Of a stretch of DNA of 64,000 nucleotides, positions 10,591-23,024 are shown piece by piece. Source of the stretch: Cryptomeria japonica (lineage: Eukaryota; Streptophyta; Pinopsida; Cupressales; Cupressaceae); NCBI RefSeq assembly GCF_030272615.1, contig NC_081410.1:290161957-290225956 (forward strand). Direction: 5' to 3'. The translations under genes and the position numbers were made by a program. How positions within the stretch are numbered: the stretch's first letter is position 1; the number at the start of each line of letters is the position of its first letter. The notes below the pieces were generated by a model. It was not told where the DNA came from, did no database searches, and worked only from the letters and a program-made list of their open reading frames with translations.

Positions 10591-11201
10591 TGTTGGTGCC
10601 CAAAAATGGGTTTACAATGTCACAAAGGTAGAGACCAAGTTGTTTTCTCTTGAAAATATCTATGGAAAGCCACTCCCAACTATTTAATATTCTTCACACT
10701 TGGACCAATAATGACAAGGATGCTAGATCCTTCTACGCTTTAGGCTCTGCAGAACTAGGAAGGGTGATCCCCATGCTTATTTGTGATTTTACGCCACACT
10801 CACAAATCATGTATGAAACAAAGAAGATAATATCATATAAAGACTCAACAATAAGGGAGAATGCTCAGAAATGGAACATTCCTCAGTGTTCCTCAACCCA
10901 CTTGGAGCATGAGATGACTAACACATATAACAACCTTTATATAAAATAAGAATATCCTGATATTTAATAAATTATAGCAAACCAGTGGTGATTCCGAACA
11001 GTAAATAAATACCCATGCATTCACTTAACTATGATTAGTGCCTTATCCCATTGGGTACATGAATTCATACTGCATTAGAGTGTAATTCTGACAAAATTTA
11101 TCTAAAAACATATAACCAGAGATAATATTTCCTTGCAATACATTGTATTTGTAATCCCCTCCCAAAACTACTTATCAAAATCCCTGTAAAGATCCCTATC
11201 A
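10591..11201 (-). repeat. Tat-2 5' LTR
   Basis: Plus strand TGTTGGTGCCC to GATCCCTATCA, 611 bp, homologous over its length to 2970-3594. PBS and leader follow on the left as expected for a minus-strand 5' LTR. The bases right of 11,201 are not a convincing polypurine tract, so nothing shows that it also closes another element. Confidence 0.75.
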
Positions 11202-11941
11202 GTCTGTAATTTCTTTCAAGCATTTAATTGACCTCTTAGACTAAGGCATGAACAAAAAATTACATACACAACAACAATGCAATTAATGATAAAATCCTTG
11301 ATAATATGCATTTAAAACATGATAGAACAATACACTGGAGAGAAATGGGTTTGAATTGTATATTTATTTATTAATTATATTGTCTCTGTAAGAATACAAT
11401 CCATACATAACTCCTTCAAGAACCCACAAAAAACTATAGACACAAGACTCTTTCTATTTTTTGCTTTGTAAATGACCTTTTACAATCCTTTTGTTTCACC
11501 TAGACTTTGCTATTTTGAAACAAAAATTCAGAACACCTAAGGGACCAAAATATTGAACCCTGTCTCATAACCCTCAATTCCCTTTTATAAAAAACAAGGG
11601 AGCAAATACACTCTAGGCCAGAGGAGACACCTTTCATCTTAGAGTGACTATTCATAACCACATTTTGTTATAAAAAAAAATCATCCTCATACTTTCTTAT
11701 ACTGGATCAAAATATGCAGCCGCCTTCTTCAAAACTCGTGATGAAAATTACCCCCATCCTATCTTACGAGTTCCAAAATATCTGCCACTAGAAAAAAAAA
11801 ATAGTTATGCAAACTATTTACAACTTTCTATTCATCATTCAAATGCATACCACTCCACGCAATATAATTTTCATCGAATGGCCAATTGAAATTCATTACT
11901 TCATCAACTTTTGCCCTATATGGAATATAATTAATGGCTAC
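11202..11941. other. Non-coding stretch, nothing recognised
   Basis: AT-rich sequence between the Tat-2 LTR and the end of the coiled-coil pseudogene. It may be 3' flank of that gene. No ORF of note, no repeat found. Confidence 0.4.
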
Positions 11942-14900
11942 TTAGTTTGCCTCTCTTTCAAAAGATTCCAAAAATAGCCCTGTAGCAATTATTTTATTCT
12001 TACTATCCTCCAGCATATCCATATTTAGCCCATCACAAATCATTTCTATCTGGGTGTTGATGACTCTCTCCACCTCTTTCTTCCAAGACTGCAAAGGATT
12101 TACTGCCCCTTCTCTATCTTCAATATCTAGCAAAAGAGTTTGTTCTAATTCACTAAAACTCTTCATCAATTCCCTTACCTTTATTTCTATATTTTCTGGC
12201 AGAATTTGGGCTTCCTGCATTTATTTCACCAACAAATATGTTGGTTGGAGTGCATGTGGTCTCTCAATATGAAATTTAGAGGCCATAGACATCATTCTAA
12301 GCTCATTTCCCATTTCTAACCACTTTGTAACTAGGGGAACCGCCACTTCTTTATCATCATTAAACTTTTTAATAGCATCAAAAAGTAAAGAATGTAAGTC
12401 ATGAATGTTGTTTAACTTGCTTTCAATTTTCTCATTCAAATGAGTTAGCACAGAGCTAACTATATCCTTTTGCTCCTCGGCTAATTGTTTTTCTGATTCT
12501 TTCAATCTATTTTCTAATTCAACAATCTTCTCCAAAAGCTAAGACTCATTTAGTTCAGTTGATCTTGTAGTATCAAGCTCATCATTATCATTATATGGGA
12601 CTAATACCATGCCAAGGATATTAGTACTTGTATTTAATTGAGTTGTTTCTCCTCTTTGGACCATAGGTGGCAACCTGGATGTTGATGGCTTGGGCAGTTC
12701 TGCAAGTGCAGGATAGGAGTGTTTTATTTGTCCTTGCTCAAGGAGTTGCACTCTCATTTGCAACTCCACACATCTTTTCTAAGATGCATTATAATCATTA
12801 AAAATCTTGTCAAATTTCTTCATCAGCTCATCCTTCTCTAAAGATTCCCTTTTCACACTCTCATGTCCCATCTTAGCAACATCAACATTCAATTTTGTTT
12901 CCACTACACTTGATATATCGATTTCTCTCTTTATAATTAAGATTCTCGTCAAGTTGGGGTTTAAATCATTGATGTTAGGCTTCTTGGGTCCTTCCTCCAG
13001 TGCCCATATGACCAAGGATGCATAAACATCTACAAAGTCTGACCCTCTTAATGCTAACCCTACTCCTTCTTCATCTGGTTTCCTAATTGCATCAAATACC
13101 ACTGCATCTGCAATATCCCATTTTGGCAATATCAAGACTGCAACCTGACTTACAATTTTCCTGCCCTCATCAGTAGTGATTTCCTTGAACTCTTCCTTCA
13201 TTTCATTTTTTACTTACTCTTTTATTTCTTGGTCTCATCTATCTAGCCTTTGGGCCTTCCTTTCAGTAATCCTTCCTTTGTATTCCTCAACCTTTATTTC
13301 CATACTAACTACAAAAAGGATGGGCTTCTTACAAATGCATCATCCTCAAGGAAATTATCACATGCCTCCTTTGTTGCATCTTTGAAGGCTTTACCCTAGA
13401 TATCCAAGGGAGTAAGATCCAACTCCAAATTAGGAGGCAATACATGAATACCAATCCGTATTTCTAAACTTGTTACAACAAACGTATCTTCCTCCACCTA
13501 TTCCTCATCTTGTCTTACTGGTGAGAAAGATATAGCTGGTGGAGAGGGACTTCTGTCAGAATCTTCAAGATCAATGATCCTGACTCCTTGAAGAGGCTTT
13601 GTTTGTATCTTGGGAAAAGGCTCCAAACTCATCATCTTCTTACCCTTTCTCCTTATCAATCTCCCACTATCATTACTACTATCTTCTTCCTCACTTAGTT
13701 CTTCTCTAATTCTTTTGTGAGGAGATTCCTGATTAGGCCTCTCTGTTATCACACCATTTTCTCTCTAGGATATAGGAGGTTGTGAGCTTAATTGTTGTTG
13801 GCCATGAACTTCTTCAAGTTTTGCTAGCTTGTCCCTTAAGATCTTCATCAATTCATCAAAAAAATTTATAACAAATTTAATCTTCGCATGGAATTGGGAA
13901 AAATCCTTTAATGGATCATATTTGTGAACCATCTTCTAAATAGAAACCCATAATTTTCTAAAAATGATCCACTTCTCTTTTCTCCATTCCTGCATCATGG
14001 GGTCAAATTCATTCCTAATTAAGTCCTCATGAAAATTATGCACATGGGGCAACAAAGATCCTTTTTTTCTCCTTCTAAAATTGTTGTAAAAACCCTCAAG
14101 ATCACTGTTTCGAGCTATACCTACCCCCAAATGATATGGAGTGAAGAATTTGTCAAAGTGCTCACGTCCTCCCTTTATAATCACAAAGTATGGGATAATG
14201 GTGTAATTTGGGAAGAATGTCCCTTTTCCTTTTCCTTTTCCTTTTAAATCTTTATCCTGAATACATCCAATTTGCCACATCACCTCAACAAAACCCATTC
14301 TTAGAAGAACATTGAAGGGCACTACATGAGGTTGTCCAGAAAATCCATAGATTCTGATTACAGTACTTATAGAGTACAAGATAAAATCCCCCCAATTATG
14401 TTCAATTTTGGCAAGAGGCACCCTTTCCTTGAGTCTCACAAAATCATGCAATTCCTTAGGAATCCTTGGTTGATTCATTGTCAACCTTTGCCTTAACCTA
14501 GAGGCAAATTTGTTATCAAATCTTATATAGCTAGCCTCTTGTCTATCCCATGACATGTATGTGCTCCAGAGTTGTATTGGAATCTCTTGATTATCTATTG
14601 TCCTTCCGAGGTTCACGGTACCCTCAAAATAATCTGCATTCCTTGAAAGGAACATATGCATAAGTAAAGAATACTAGGATAACTTAACCCCAACAACTTG
14701 ATTCTTAATGTGTAATAACCCCTAATGAATCTTTTCCTCAAGATAAGGGACAAAGTCAAAAACTACTATGAAATCCAGATGTTGTATTTGCATAGCCATG
14801 TACATAAAATTAGGCGGTATTACTATAATAGGACTAAAACCCAATATTTAGCATAGACAAAAGAAAGTACCTTGGAAATAAGGAGTGAAAGCACCAATTG

Positions 14901-15480
14901 GAAATGGCTCTTCTGAACTAGGGCTGATATGGTATGTTGTACTTCCCACTCTAGCTAAATGCATTGGAAGAAAATTCTTTCTAATGAATTCCTTCACCTT
15001 GCAATACTCTTTCTTTTGTTCATTTAAATCTACTCGTACCAGGCAAGGGGATGGTTCATACAAGTCAAAAATCTCTTGAAATTCCTCCCTTCTGATGGTT
15101 AACAGAATCTCTCCATCATTTCCCCTGATAACCCTTGAAACTGGTTCATATTTGTTTGCAACATCCTTGAGTAAACTGACATCCATAAAAACAGTCGGTA
15201 GTACAAACTTACCCAAGTCATACTGCCAAGGACTAGATAATGGGGAATTCAATTTCCTTTGTCCATACCATAATTTCAAAATCTCTAACCCAGTTGCTAG
15301 TATATTAGCATCCGCCAAGCGGAATGGTTTGTTAGTTCACCCTTCCCCTAGGGTTTTTTCATCCACAAACCTCTGCCCCTATTTCTTATCATTTGTAGAT
15401 GGATTTAATTCATCCAAAAATAATTATAAAGATTTCTTTTCATATAATCCACTTGCCCTGAATGTTTCTGTGAGGGAGCC
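11942..15480 (-). pseudogene. Decayed gene for a long coiled-coil protein, not recognised
   Basis: Seven minus-strand ORFs lie end to end (15,318-14,848; 14,661-13,936; 13,752-13,498; 13,201-12,779; 12,769-12,539; 12,535-12,221; 12,220-11,942). The first three share one frame and the last four another, and within each group only single stops separate them. They are one ~1,130-codon gene with one frameshift near 13,300. The N-terminal half is globular (LKLWYGQRKLN, SPWQYDLGKFVLP, LSRNADYFEG, HNWGDFILYSISTV). Then come a basic KR-rich stretch (13,700), a Ser/Pro acidic stretch, and a Leu/Glu/Lys coiled-coil C-terminus. The layout recalls plant mobile-domain proteins spread by transposons, but I cannot name the family. 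It ends 740 bp from the Tat-2 LTR and could be a transposon-borne ORF. Confidence 0.6.
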
Positions 15481-15726
15481 ATTCTTCTACAACTAGGGCT
15501 TTCTACTATATCTCCAAATTTGGGAAATAAAACTAGGGTTATTACAAGATTTTTAAATTACCAGAGCAATTCAAATATATTTCTTTTCATATAATCCACT
15601 TTCCCTAAATGTTTTCATGAGGGAGCCATTCTGCTACAACTAGGGCTTTCTACTATATCTCTAAATTTGAGAAAGAAAACTAGGGCTATTACAATATTTT
15701 TTAAAGTACCAGAGCAATTCAAATAG
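15432..15726 (-). repeat. Tandem duplication (2 x 147 bp) over the gene's 5' end
   Basis: Copies start at 15,432 and 15,579 (ATTTCTTTTCATATAATCCA) and run to about 15,578 and 15,726, with ~90 percent identity by eye. On the minus strand both encode a GSL.(K/E)TFR.SGLYEKK peptide, so the duplication covers the first coding part of the coiled-coil gene. Confidence 0.8.
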
Positions 15727-17008
15727 ATTTCACTATTTTCTATCTAGTATCTTTACCCTAGAACAAATTGAATTTTCTTCTTGCAACGTTACACACAATT
15801 TGTAATATCAATTTGTTTCAAGAACATATGGAGAGCGTAGATAAACTTACTACTTTTGATTTTCGCTAGAGATGACAATTTCGTGTCGCAGAGTCGTTTC
15901 AATCTCCTTTAGCAATAGGAAATTCTTCAGGATTTCTATGAAATTTTTGCAAATGAAAAAGCTCTTATGAATCTTTTAATTATTGTCTTGGAAAGGACCT
16001 AACTGTCTTGTCCACCATTAATATTCACGTGAGTAAAACAATGGCTCATAACTTTGTATTTAAAAAGTTTGAAAATTAGTTGTCTATTGTCCTCTGAGTT
16101 GGCCAATCCAATGATCATCTCTTATCAACTAGGCACTTGACCTTTCATCTATATCAGTGGCCCCACACAATTGTGACAAATCAGACACACCTCATCTTTT
16201 TGTTGAACTCCATCAGCGGCCCCACTATAGGTCTTTCTGGCCAAATAGAGACACGTCGCATCATCCCGTGATGCCACAGTCCATAACCACCTTGAAAATT
16301 CCATTGCAGGAATACTAGGGTTGTCTGATTTGTTCAAACTTTACCACCTAGCATACTGCCCATTGACTCTTCTTGAACTTAAAAATCGAGCACCTTTTAC
16401 CTCAAGATAAAACATCTCCATTCATTCTAACCACATGCAAATTGATGGGATTGTTAGTAGATTGACCTTTACCACCTACGAACTGGTATCATAATCCTTT
16501 TGATTGGTTACACTGCTAACACTGTCAGTTTCTCTTGATAACACATGACATAATCTAGCGATATCGCAGTCATTAAATTCCTCACATCTTTGATCGCGAG
16601 GGAGCGCTAACCGTTGGATCTATCCTATCTTTAGAAAATGGTCGGAGTATTTAGGAATTTTTGGACTTAGGAAAATACAAGCATGGGCACAAATATTTAA
16701 AAGGAAAACTGGTTATAGAGAATTTCATGTGGATGACTTCGGAATAGCATATTTCACAAACCGGTTAATCAACACTTAATACTTAGGAAATAAAAATGGC
16801 CCCATGAATGAAAGTAGAACCCTTAGCCTTAAGTGAGAAAATGATAATAGAAGAGTATATTATGGAATGAAAACTTACTTTCAATCCAAGATTTATTCAT
16901 AAAAGACAAAACCCCTATAGCCCTAAACCTTGATAACTTGACCAAGGGCAAAAATTAAAACCAGGATGACCAAATTTTGCAAGACATAATTTTAGGTCCT
17001 ATCACACC
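15727..17008. other. Non-coding stretch left of Chromo-A
   Basis: No supported gene. A 62-codon minus frame at 16,337-16,149 has no recognisable features. Two GTGGCCCCA/GCGGCCCCA blocks lie near 16,158 and 16,215. The right part (to 17,008) starts on the minus strand with TGTGATAGGACC just after the Chromo-A stop and could be the remains of its 3' LTR, but I could not align it with the LTR at 53,939. Confidence 0.35.
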
Positions 17009-17019
17009 ATATTCCTTGG

Positions 17020-17230
17020 GTGAAATTTGTCTCAAGTCCTCTTAGAGACCAACTGTTGTAAATCACCACCCTTCTTTTTGATATCTTCCTCCAGCATCCA
17101 GGTAGCCTCTGAGTCAGGAAGGCCCTGCCATTTGACTAAGTGCTAAAAATAGGTCTTGTGCCTTGTTTTCTTAGCTTCCCTGCTATCCAAAATTCACTCC
17201 ATCTTAGGTGGTTCCTTAGGTGGCAAGTGC
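17020..17230 (-). pseudogene. Chromo-A chromodomain
   Basis: The minus strand reads HLVKWQGLPDSEATWMLEED after an ILDSREAKKTRHKTYF stretch, a typical chromodomain at the end of a chromovirus integrase. In the family it steers integration to marked chromatin. One in-frame stop lies within it (after KTYF). The frame ends in IKKKGGDLQQL and a stop near 17,030. Confidence 0.75.
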
Positions 17231-18235
17231 CGTATCCATTCTTTAATTTCCTAAATAGAGTCATCTTCACATTCTCCTACAGTAGGACTCCTATACAATG
17301 TTAGATCAGACACATTAAATATAGGTGAAATAGAAATATCATCAGGGAGTTCAATCTTGTAAGCATTAGGGCCATATTTATCCAGAATTTTACAAGGTCC
17401 AATTCTTCTCATCATCAACTTGCTATGGCTTCCCTTGGGCAACCTATCCTTGCTAAGATTAACCATGGTCATGTCACACACTTGGTACTACACATCTCTC
17501 CTTTGCTGATGCACTCTTACTTTAACCTTTTGTTTGTTATGTTGTAAGGTATCTTTGACTTGTTGGTGCATCTCTTTCATAGCTTCTACAAATTCATCAG
17601 CATGTCCACTCCTCTTGTCCAACCCCTGGACATATCTCAATTCAAAAAATCCTCTTGGATGACTACCATACACAATCTCAAAAGGACTCAGACCTATACT
17701 CTGGTTTGTTGAATAATTATAGCCATACTCTGCCTGAGGTAACACCACATCCCAACTACTACCATGATCCTTTGTCAAACACCTAAGAAGGTTTCCCAAT
17801 GACCTATTCACAACTTTAGTTTGGCCATCAGTTTGAGGGTGATAAGTTGAGCTAAAAGACAATTTGTACCCAACCTTTTCCACAAGGTTCTCCAAAAATA
17901 TCCTAGAAACTTTCTATCTTGATTAGATACAATACTCAAAGGAAACCCATGGATTCTAACAATCTCTCTAAAAAACAATCCTGCAATATAACTAGCATCA
18001 TTTATGGTTTTACAAGGAATAAAGTGAACCATATTATTGAACTGGTCTACCACAACAAATAAACTATCATGACCTATCTTTGTGTCGGTTAATCCCATCA
18101 CAAAGTCCATACTCAAACTTTCACATGGTCTACTTGGTACAAGAAAAGGTTGGTATAGTCCTACATTGGTTGAAACCCCCCTTTCTCTCTGACACATAGT
18201 ACAAATCTCCACAAACTTTCGGATATTAGTCTGCA
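17231..18235 (-). pseudogene. int: Chromo-A integrase core, cut by CACTA-1
   Basis: From the CACTA-1 border: QTNIRKFVEICTMCQRERG (second half of the HHCC finger), LSMDFVMGL (first acid), DSLFVVVDQFNNMVHFIPC, VSNQDRKF (second acid, Asp to Asn) and HPQTDGQTKVVNRSLGNLLR (third acid, Glu to Lys), then YGSHPRGFFELR and the GPCKILDKYGPNAYKIELP C-terminal fold. A frameshift lies between the ORFs 18,236-17,808 and 17,895-17,488. Both catalytic losses are G-to-A on the coding strand. In a live element it would insert cDNA into the genome. Confidence 0.85.
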
Positions 18236-18285
18236 CACTAATACATTTGGTCTATAATTCCAATGGAGGTTTCCGACGGAGAAGG
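18236..18285 (+). repeat. CACTA-1 left terminal repeat
   Basis: CACTAATACATTTGG followed by a TTCC-ATGGAGG block and TTTCCGACGGAG. The first 15 bases match the inverted right end with one change. The first 50 closely match CACTA-0. Confidence 0.88.
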
Positions 18286-18539
18286 TATATTGTGACCAAA
18301 TTTGATTTTTTTTTAAGAAATGCACGAATTCGTCGAAATTCTGGTGATAATTTCACATTTGGTTTTGATAGAGAAGACATTAGCAATGAATTTTTTTTTT
18401 TTTTCAAAAAAGTGTCCACGTTCATCGCAATTGCGACGACAATGGGTATTATATACTTTTTAAAAAAAAAGGAGGCAAGTCATTTGTGACATTTGCAATC
18501 CCGCGCAGGCTTTCATGTCGAGCTCAACCCCTGGAAAGA

Positions 18540-18775
18540 TCAAACAACACACTCACCATTTAAGGTAGAATCTTCACCTTCATTTCGGATTTGCATAATA
18601 TGAGGAATTTCTTAATCTTCATCTTCATTCATTTTTGGATTTGCATAATATTTGCATGAGGAATTTTGGATTTGCATAATTTATGGAATTTCTTGGGTAT
18701 AATCTTCACCATTCAAGGTAGTTGAATCTTCACCTTCATTCATTGATTTACATATATGAGGAATTGCTTGCATCC
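18540..18775 (+). repeat. Subterminal degenerate repeats of CACTA-1
   Basis: Short motifs recur within 230 bp: GGATTTGCATAAT at least three times, AATCTTCACCTTCATT about three times, and ATGAGGAATT about four times. In CACTA elements such subterminal repeats bind the element's second protein. That role is inferred here from position. Confidence 0.55.
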
Positions 18776-19016
18776 CACCCATTTCTTGAGCTCTCCACTA
18801 AATTTCACACCTACATGTGCTTTGTCGTTCCTAGGTCATCAAAAGTCTTTTAATGTTGCCCCCATGCCTTGGATGTTGATGTTCAATATACCCCTTTCCC
18901 CACCATGAATTATATATGCCCTAGAGGGCAATTGACCTTTGTTTCTCTTTTCTCTCTCTCCCACCCTGCCCCTACCATGGCACTAGGATGTATACACAGT
19001 GAAGAATGAGCTTACC

Positions 19017-20230
19017 AGTTCTAGGGAGGTATTAGCAGAGGAAGAAGATATGCCTAAGTTTGAGAGCATACTATAAAGCATCTAATTTAAAGAGACTTGA
19101 TTATTTTAGTCATGATCAAACACAACATGCATCTTTCCAAATAATTAGTTTCATGAAGATGTATCTAGGCCTAGAAGACAAAAAGTTAGCTATAAGTTAC
19201 AACAGTCGTAAGCACAGGGATATATACCTATGAATAAGAATTAAAAGGATTAAACAATAGTCTAAGTTAGATTTTATAGTGAAATGAAGTGCATGTTATC
19301 ACTATAGTCTTATCAATGAAAATAATTGTCATTCATCATTAACTTGAAATAAAACAATAACATCATCACCACACCAGATCACATTTAAAATAGTTTCAGG
19401 TGGGAGTCATAGTTATTTTAACTGTCACAAAGTACACATTCATGAAGTATTAAATAGAATAGCCAAGACAGAAGTCCTCATGAGAGGAATACAAGAAGTT
19501 CATTGTATGTGTAAACAGTCTTTAGGATAACAACACACAAATTTTCATTTATAGTCAAAGATCACAATGATAATGAAAACCTACACAGTCTTAGAGGAAG
19601 TAAAGGGACAACCCAGGCTTGTGATTTGGGTTCAATATCAACATCAATGAGTACCATAGTAGTAGTGATAGAAAAAACAATGTATATACTACTTGTGTAA
19701 AGACTACTTATTACTATTTTGTGCTTTTTTTTTTTTTATAGGCTTTGTCCTAACTTTTTCTCTTTGGTTGGTTTGTCATTGAGATTTACATTTCAAATCT
19801 TTTCCCATGATCTCACTATTATTAATTTGGCTAGGACTATTATCACTTGTGCTTTTCCATGTGTATTTGGTTCTTATTGTGTATCACTTTCTCATGACTT
19901 CTTAAGGAGGCTTTGTGTCTACTCTTAACACTATCCTAGAAGATCTTTACTATATTTTCAATGAACTTGGCTTTGTTTACTTCTTATTCACTATTTTGTT
20001 AGTGTAGATATTCCTTTCTATGTCTTCTTTTAATGTGTGCTTCAAAGTGATGTGTTTCTCACAATTATTTTCCTTAGACCTATACATAAGGCTTGTCATT
20101 GTCATCTACATACCATGGTTATACTATGCTCTCATACTTAGGCATATCTGTGTTTCCTTGCACATTTATAAATGTGCATGAGAGTCATCTTGAACTAGTT
20201 CTAGGGAGGTATCTAGCAGAGGAAGCTTCA
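19017..20230. repeat. Pair of repeats, direct and inverted, 1.1 kb apart
   Basis: A ~28 bp block beginning AGTTCTAGGGAGGTAT is repeated directly at about 19,017 and 20,196. A ~30 bp block beginning GATATGCCTAAGTTTGAGAG at 19,047 is repeated in inverted orientation at about 20,112-20,143. The sequence between shows no coding. It may be a foldback or a small non-autonomous insertion, but its edges are unclear. Confidence 0.5.
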
Positions 20231-21502
20231 TAACATTACAGTTTGTGTTAATATGGTCCAAACATATATGTAAATAAAAAATTGACAAATATACCTCAAT
20301 TTTGAAATGTTTTAATGTTTCTAGAACATGTTAGTGTATTCTTTCATCATGGAAAAACATAATGTAGTTGATCATAACTGATGTAACAAAGTTGTATCTT
20401 TGAATGCCTTTTTCCTTGATTATAGATCTATGCTCAATTGATTTGAATTGCTTGATTGAAAAATTGGTAGATGTGGGTTGGAGTTTATAGGGGTTTAAAA
20501 TGAGAAATAGACTTGTATCTATAAGTAGCTTGCACCTTTTCAAATTGAACTTTTGTAAAAGTCCAAATTTGGAGGAAATTCCTACTATTTTCATGAATAA
20601 GGGTTCCAATTTCCATGAATAAGAGTTCCCAAGACCCTAGTCCTAGAAAATTGATCCATGAGGAACATCATGAATAAGGGAATGAACCAAATTTATGAAA
20701 CATTCTGAAACCTAAGTATAATTAGGCATAAAGAAGGCACAACCACTAAAGTGAGTCCAAACCTAGTGTATATTTATAAAGAGATACAACCTATGATACA
20801 ATATTTAGCCCCCTCTTAGTAAGATTATTAAATTATGCTCATGTACTCCTGGGAAAATATGGAGAAACCAAATATTCTTTCACCAAGATATTGAAGAGTC
20901 AAGATGACTACAGGTTTGGAAAGGTGGTAGCTCCCAAGACTTATGATATTGTTAATCTACAATATTGAGATAAAAGGGAAGTACACAGTGAGTAATATGA
21001 GTAACATTGGTATCACACATGGAGAATGCAAAACACAAAGTTACAACATTTAAAACTAGTAATATTCATATCTTCTCACTACAAACCATATCAAAAAGAC
21101 AAGGCATAGATCTAGGACTAGTAATATCTTTATATAGTTACTAGGAGTCATGTAAGAGATACATAAAAGAATGATACCCAAGTTAGTAAGATCCTTTAAT
21201 ACTTAGTCATAGATCACATTTTAACAACAAATAGAAGGTCATATCTTGGTAACCTTACTAGTCCATGAGTAGTAGCTCAAAATGTTATTAAAGCTAGGTT
21301 AGGATAGGAGCCCCAAGAACCTATAATGTGTCTTATAATGGGTGTTGAAAATAATCTACATGCAAGCCAACAATGGAATGGTAAGAAAGGGGGTAGTAGC
21401 TCAATGGTAGAGAAATTTGTTAACAAATAGAATGCCTTAAGTTGGATTCCTAGAGATTTTATGAGTATTAGCTTAACATTTTCATGCATAAATAACATCT
21501 AC
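20231..21502. other. Non-coding CACTA-1 interior, nothing recognised
   Basis: AT-rich sequence with only short frames lacking any recognisable motif. It ends at the TSD (TCTAC, 21,498-21,502) of the solo LTR. Confidence 0.4.
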
Positions 21503-23024
21503 TGATAGTTCTAATACTAATTGTTAAGTACAGATGCCAAGCTAACAAGATGAGAGGGGGGGGTGAATCATACAAACTTAATCTTCCATAAAATCAACAG
21601 ATTTAACCTCAGTAGCTTAAACAGATATATGTAATCAAAATTGTAAAACATGCAACCTTAAGAACACATAATCATAACAACACTCATAACACTAGATTTA
21701 ACATGGAGACCCAAATAGGGAAAAACCACTGTGGGATTTCAAACCCACTAAGAAATATACTCTTCTAGAGTATGCTTGGTTAAAAGAAAATCCTGTTAAA
21801 GATTACAAACACATTGCTAGATGTGACCCGGTTAAGGGATTTCCCTCAGATTTGTTAGGATCTTCACCTTGTTAGAGGTGACCTTGTTAAAGGGTTTTGA
21901 ACACTCAATCAGAATGTCACCTTGCTAGAGGGTTTTACAAATAAGATTGTTAAGTCCACTTGGTTAGGAGATTTTCTATCACTTCACAAAATAACAGTAA
22001 TAAAAATATATCTGCAAATTTGCATCTAAAATGCTAAAGCAAATTCTTATTTGCTCAATACAATCTAGTCATAAGACTTATCTTGTCCTTCTGTTGGGTT
22101 CTATACTTTGTTAATCAAACAGATCTTCAAGCTTCTATGCTCGGGAATCACTATGTAGCATCCGTGTGCATACACTTGCCCGCATGCATTGTTTATCAAC
22201 AGTTCCTTATTTATAAACAATTTACTAACTACTTAATCTCCTTGATCACATATCCCATGATCAATCATAGCCATCAAATCTTCAAACTTGACCAGGTTCA
22301 ATGTATCCTTTGATCTGAAAACGTTTTACCTCACCTTGGAACTTGCATAAATTTCTTGGAACTTATGCTAAGGTATTGTCGTTCAATCCTAGTTGTAGAT
22401 CTTTCTATTGATCTTCCATTACCATAGATTCTTTAACAAACTTCATGCACGACATACCAATCATTTAATCAATTCCAGCTTATTAGCTTCCTTCATTAAA
22501 TAACACTTTTAATAATTTAATGCATTCTATTATAGCTCGGTTGCAACTCGGTAAATACTAAACTTCACTCGATAGACATTCCACCTTCATTAACTGATAG
22601 CGATAACCTTAGGGTTTACCAACTAGGTTCGTTAGGGTTACAGACTAGGTTCCTTGCTCGGTAACATAATATAGTATTAACCTTACAATCAACAACATAT
22701 GTAGGATATCAAAACAATCTAAACATCATGATCTCATCATTGTCTAACTCGGTAATAGTTGCCCATTGAATAACTTATTTCTCCCCTTATTCATCACAAT
22801 CTTTTTGTGTCTTTTACTGACATCTTTATACTCATCAAATCATACTTCTTAAGATATGGCAACATCATACTGAATTAGAAAATCAGTATATTGACATCAA
22901 TGACAAAATAATAATATTAAGATAGTAAACATCCTTAATCAGTTATATCCATAATCATCAACAACCTTCTCAATATCCTTATTGAAATGCCAACAATCTC
23001 TCCTTGTCTGTTATAATGCCAACA
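21503..23024 (-). repeat. Solo LTR in CACTA-1 (copia-like)
   Basis: 1,522 bp, plus strand TGATAGTTC to ATGCCAACA, flanked by a perfect 5-bp duplication TCTAC (21,498-21,502 and 23,025-23,029). There is no PBS or coding sequence, so it is a solo LTR left after LTR-LTR recombination. It is the same family as the LTR at 47,005-48,454, in opposite orientation; shared landmarks are the G8 tract with TGAATCAT, the GGGAAAAACCACTGTGG block and the TTCTAATTCAGTATGATG region. This copy has ~30 extra bases at its 5' end relative to the other. Confidence 0.9.
22207..22220 (-). promoter_or_regulatory. TATA box of the solo LTR
   Basis: The minus strand reads TTTATAAATAAGG, at the same place as the TATA box at 47,741 in the sister LTR. 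The LTR promoter would read leftwards on the minus strand. Confidence 0.5.

Larger units (their letters stand above)
3595..11201 (-). mobile_element. Tat-2: Ty3/gypsy Tat element with two RNase H domains
   Basis: Minus-strand order is 5' LTR (11,201-10,591), PBS, leader, gag, acidic linker, protease, archaeal-type RNase H, RT, gypsy RNase H, integrase. The integrase is cut off at the LTR border near 3600, its C-terminal third and the polypurine tract being absent. All domains have stops or catalytic substitutions, so the copy is dead. The extra RNase H places it in the Tat lineage, but here that domain lies before RT rather than after the gypsy RNase H. Confidence 0.8.

Noticed and set aside
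16149-16337. 62-codon minus-strand ORF with a Trp/Cys-rich peptide
   Set aside because: Isolated, no recognisable motif, no relatives in the window and no codon or start support.
16600-17008. Chromo-A 3' LTR
   Set aside because: It is in the right place and starts TGTGATAGGACC on the minus strand, but I could not align it with the LTR at 53,939-55,496, so it is not called as a feature.
22083-22313. ORF beginning MSFCWVLYF in the solo LTR (and its counterpart at 47,635-47,820)
   Set aside because: Same LTR sequence in the two copies; the frame is open in an untranslated LTR region and has no motif.
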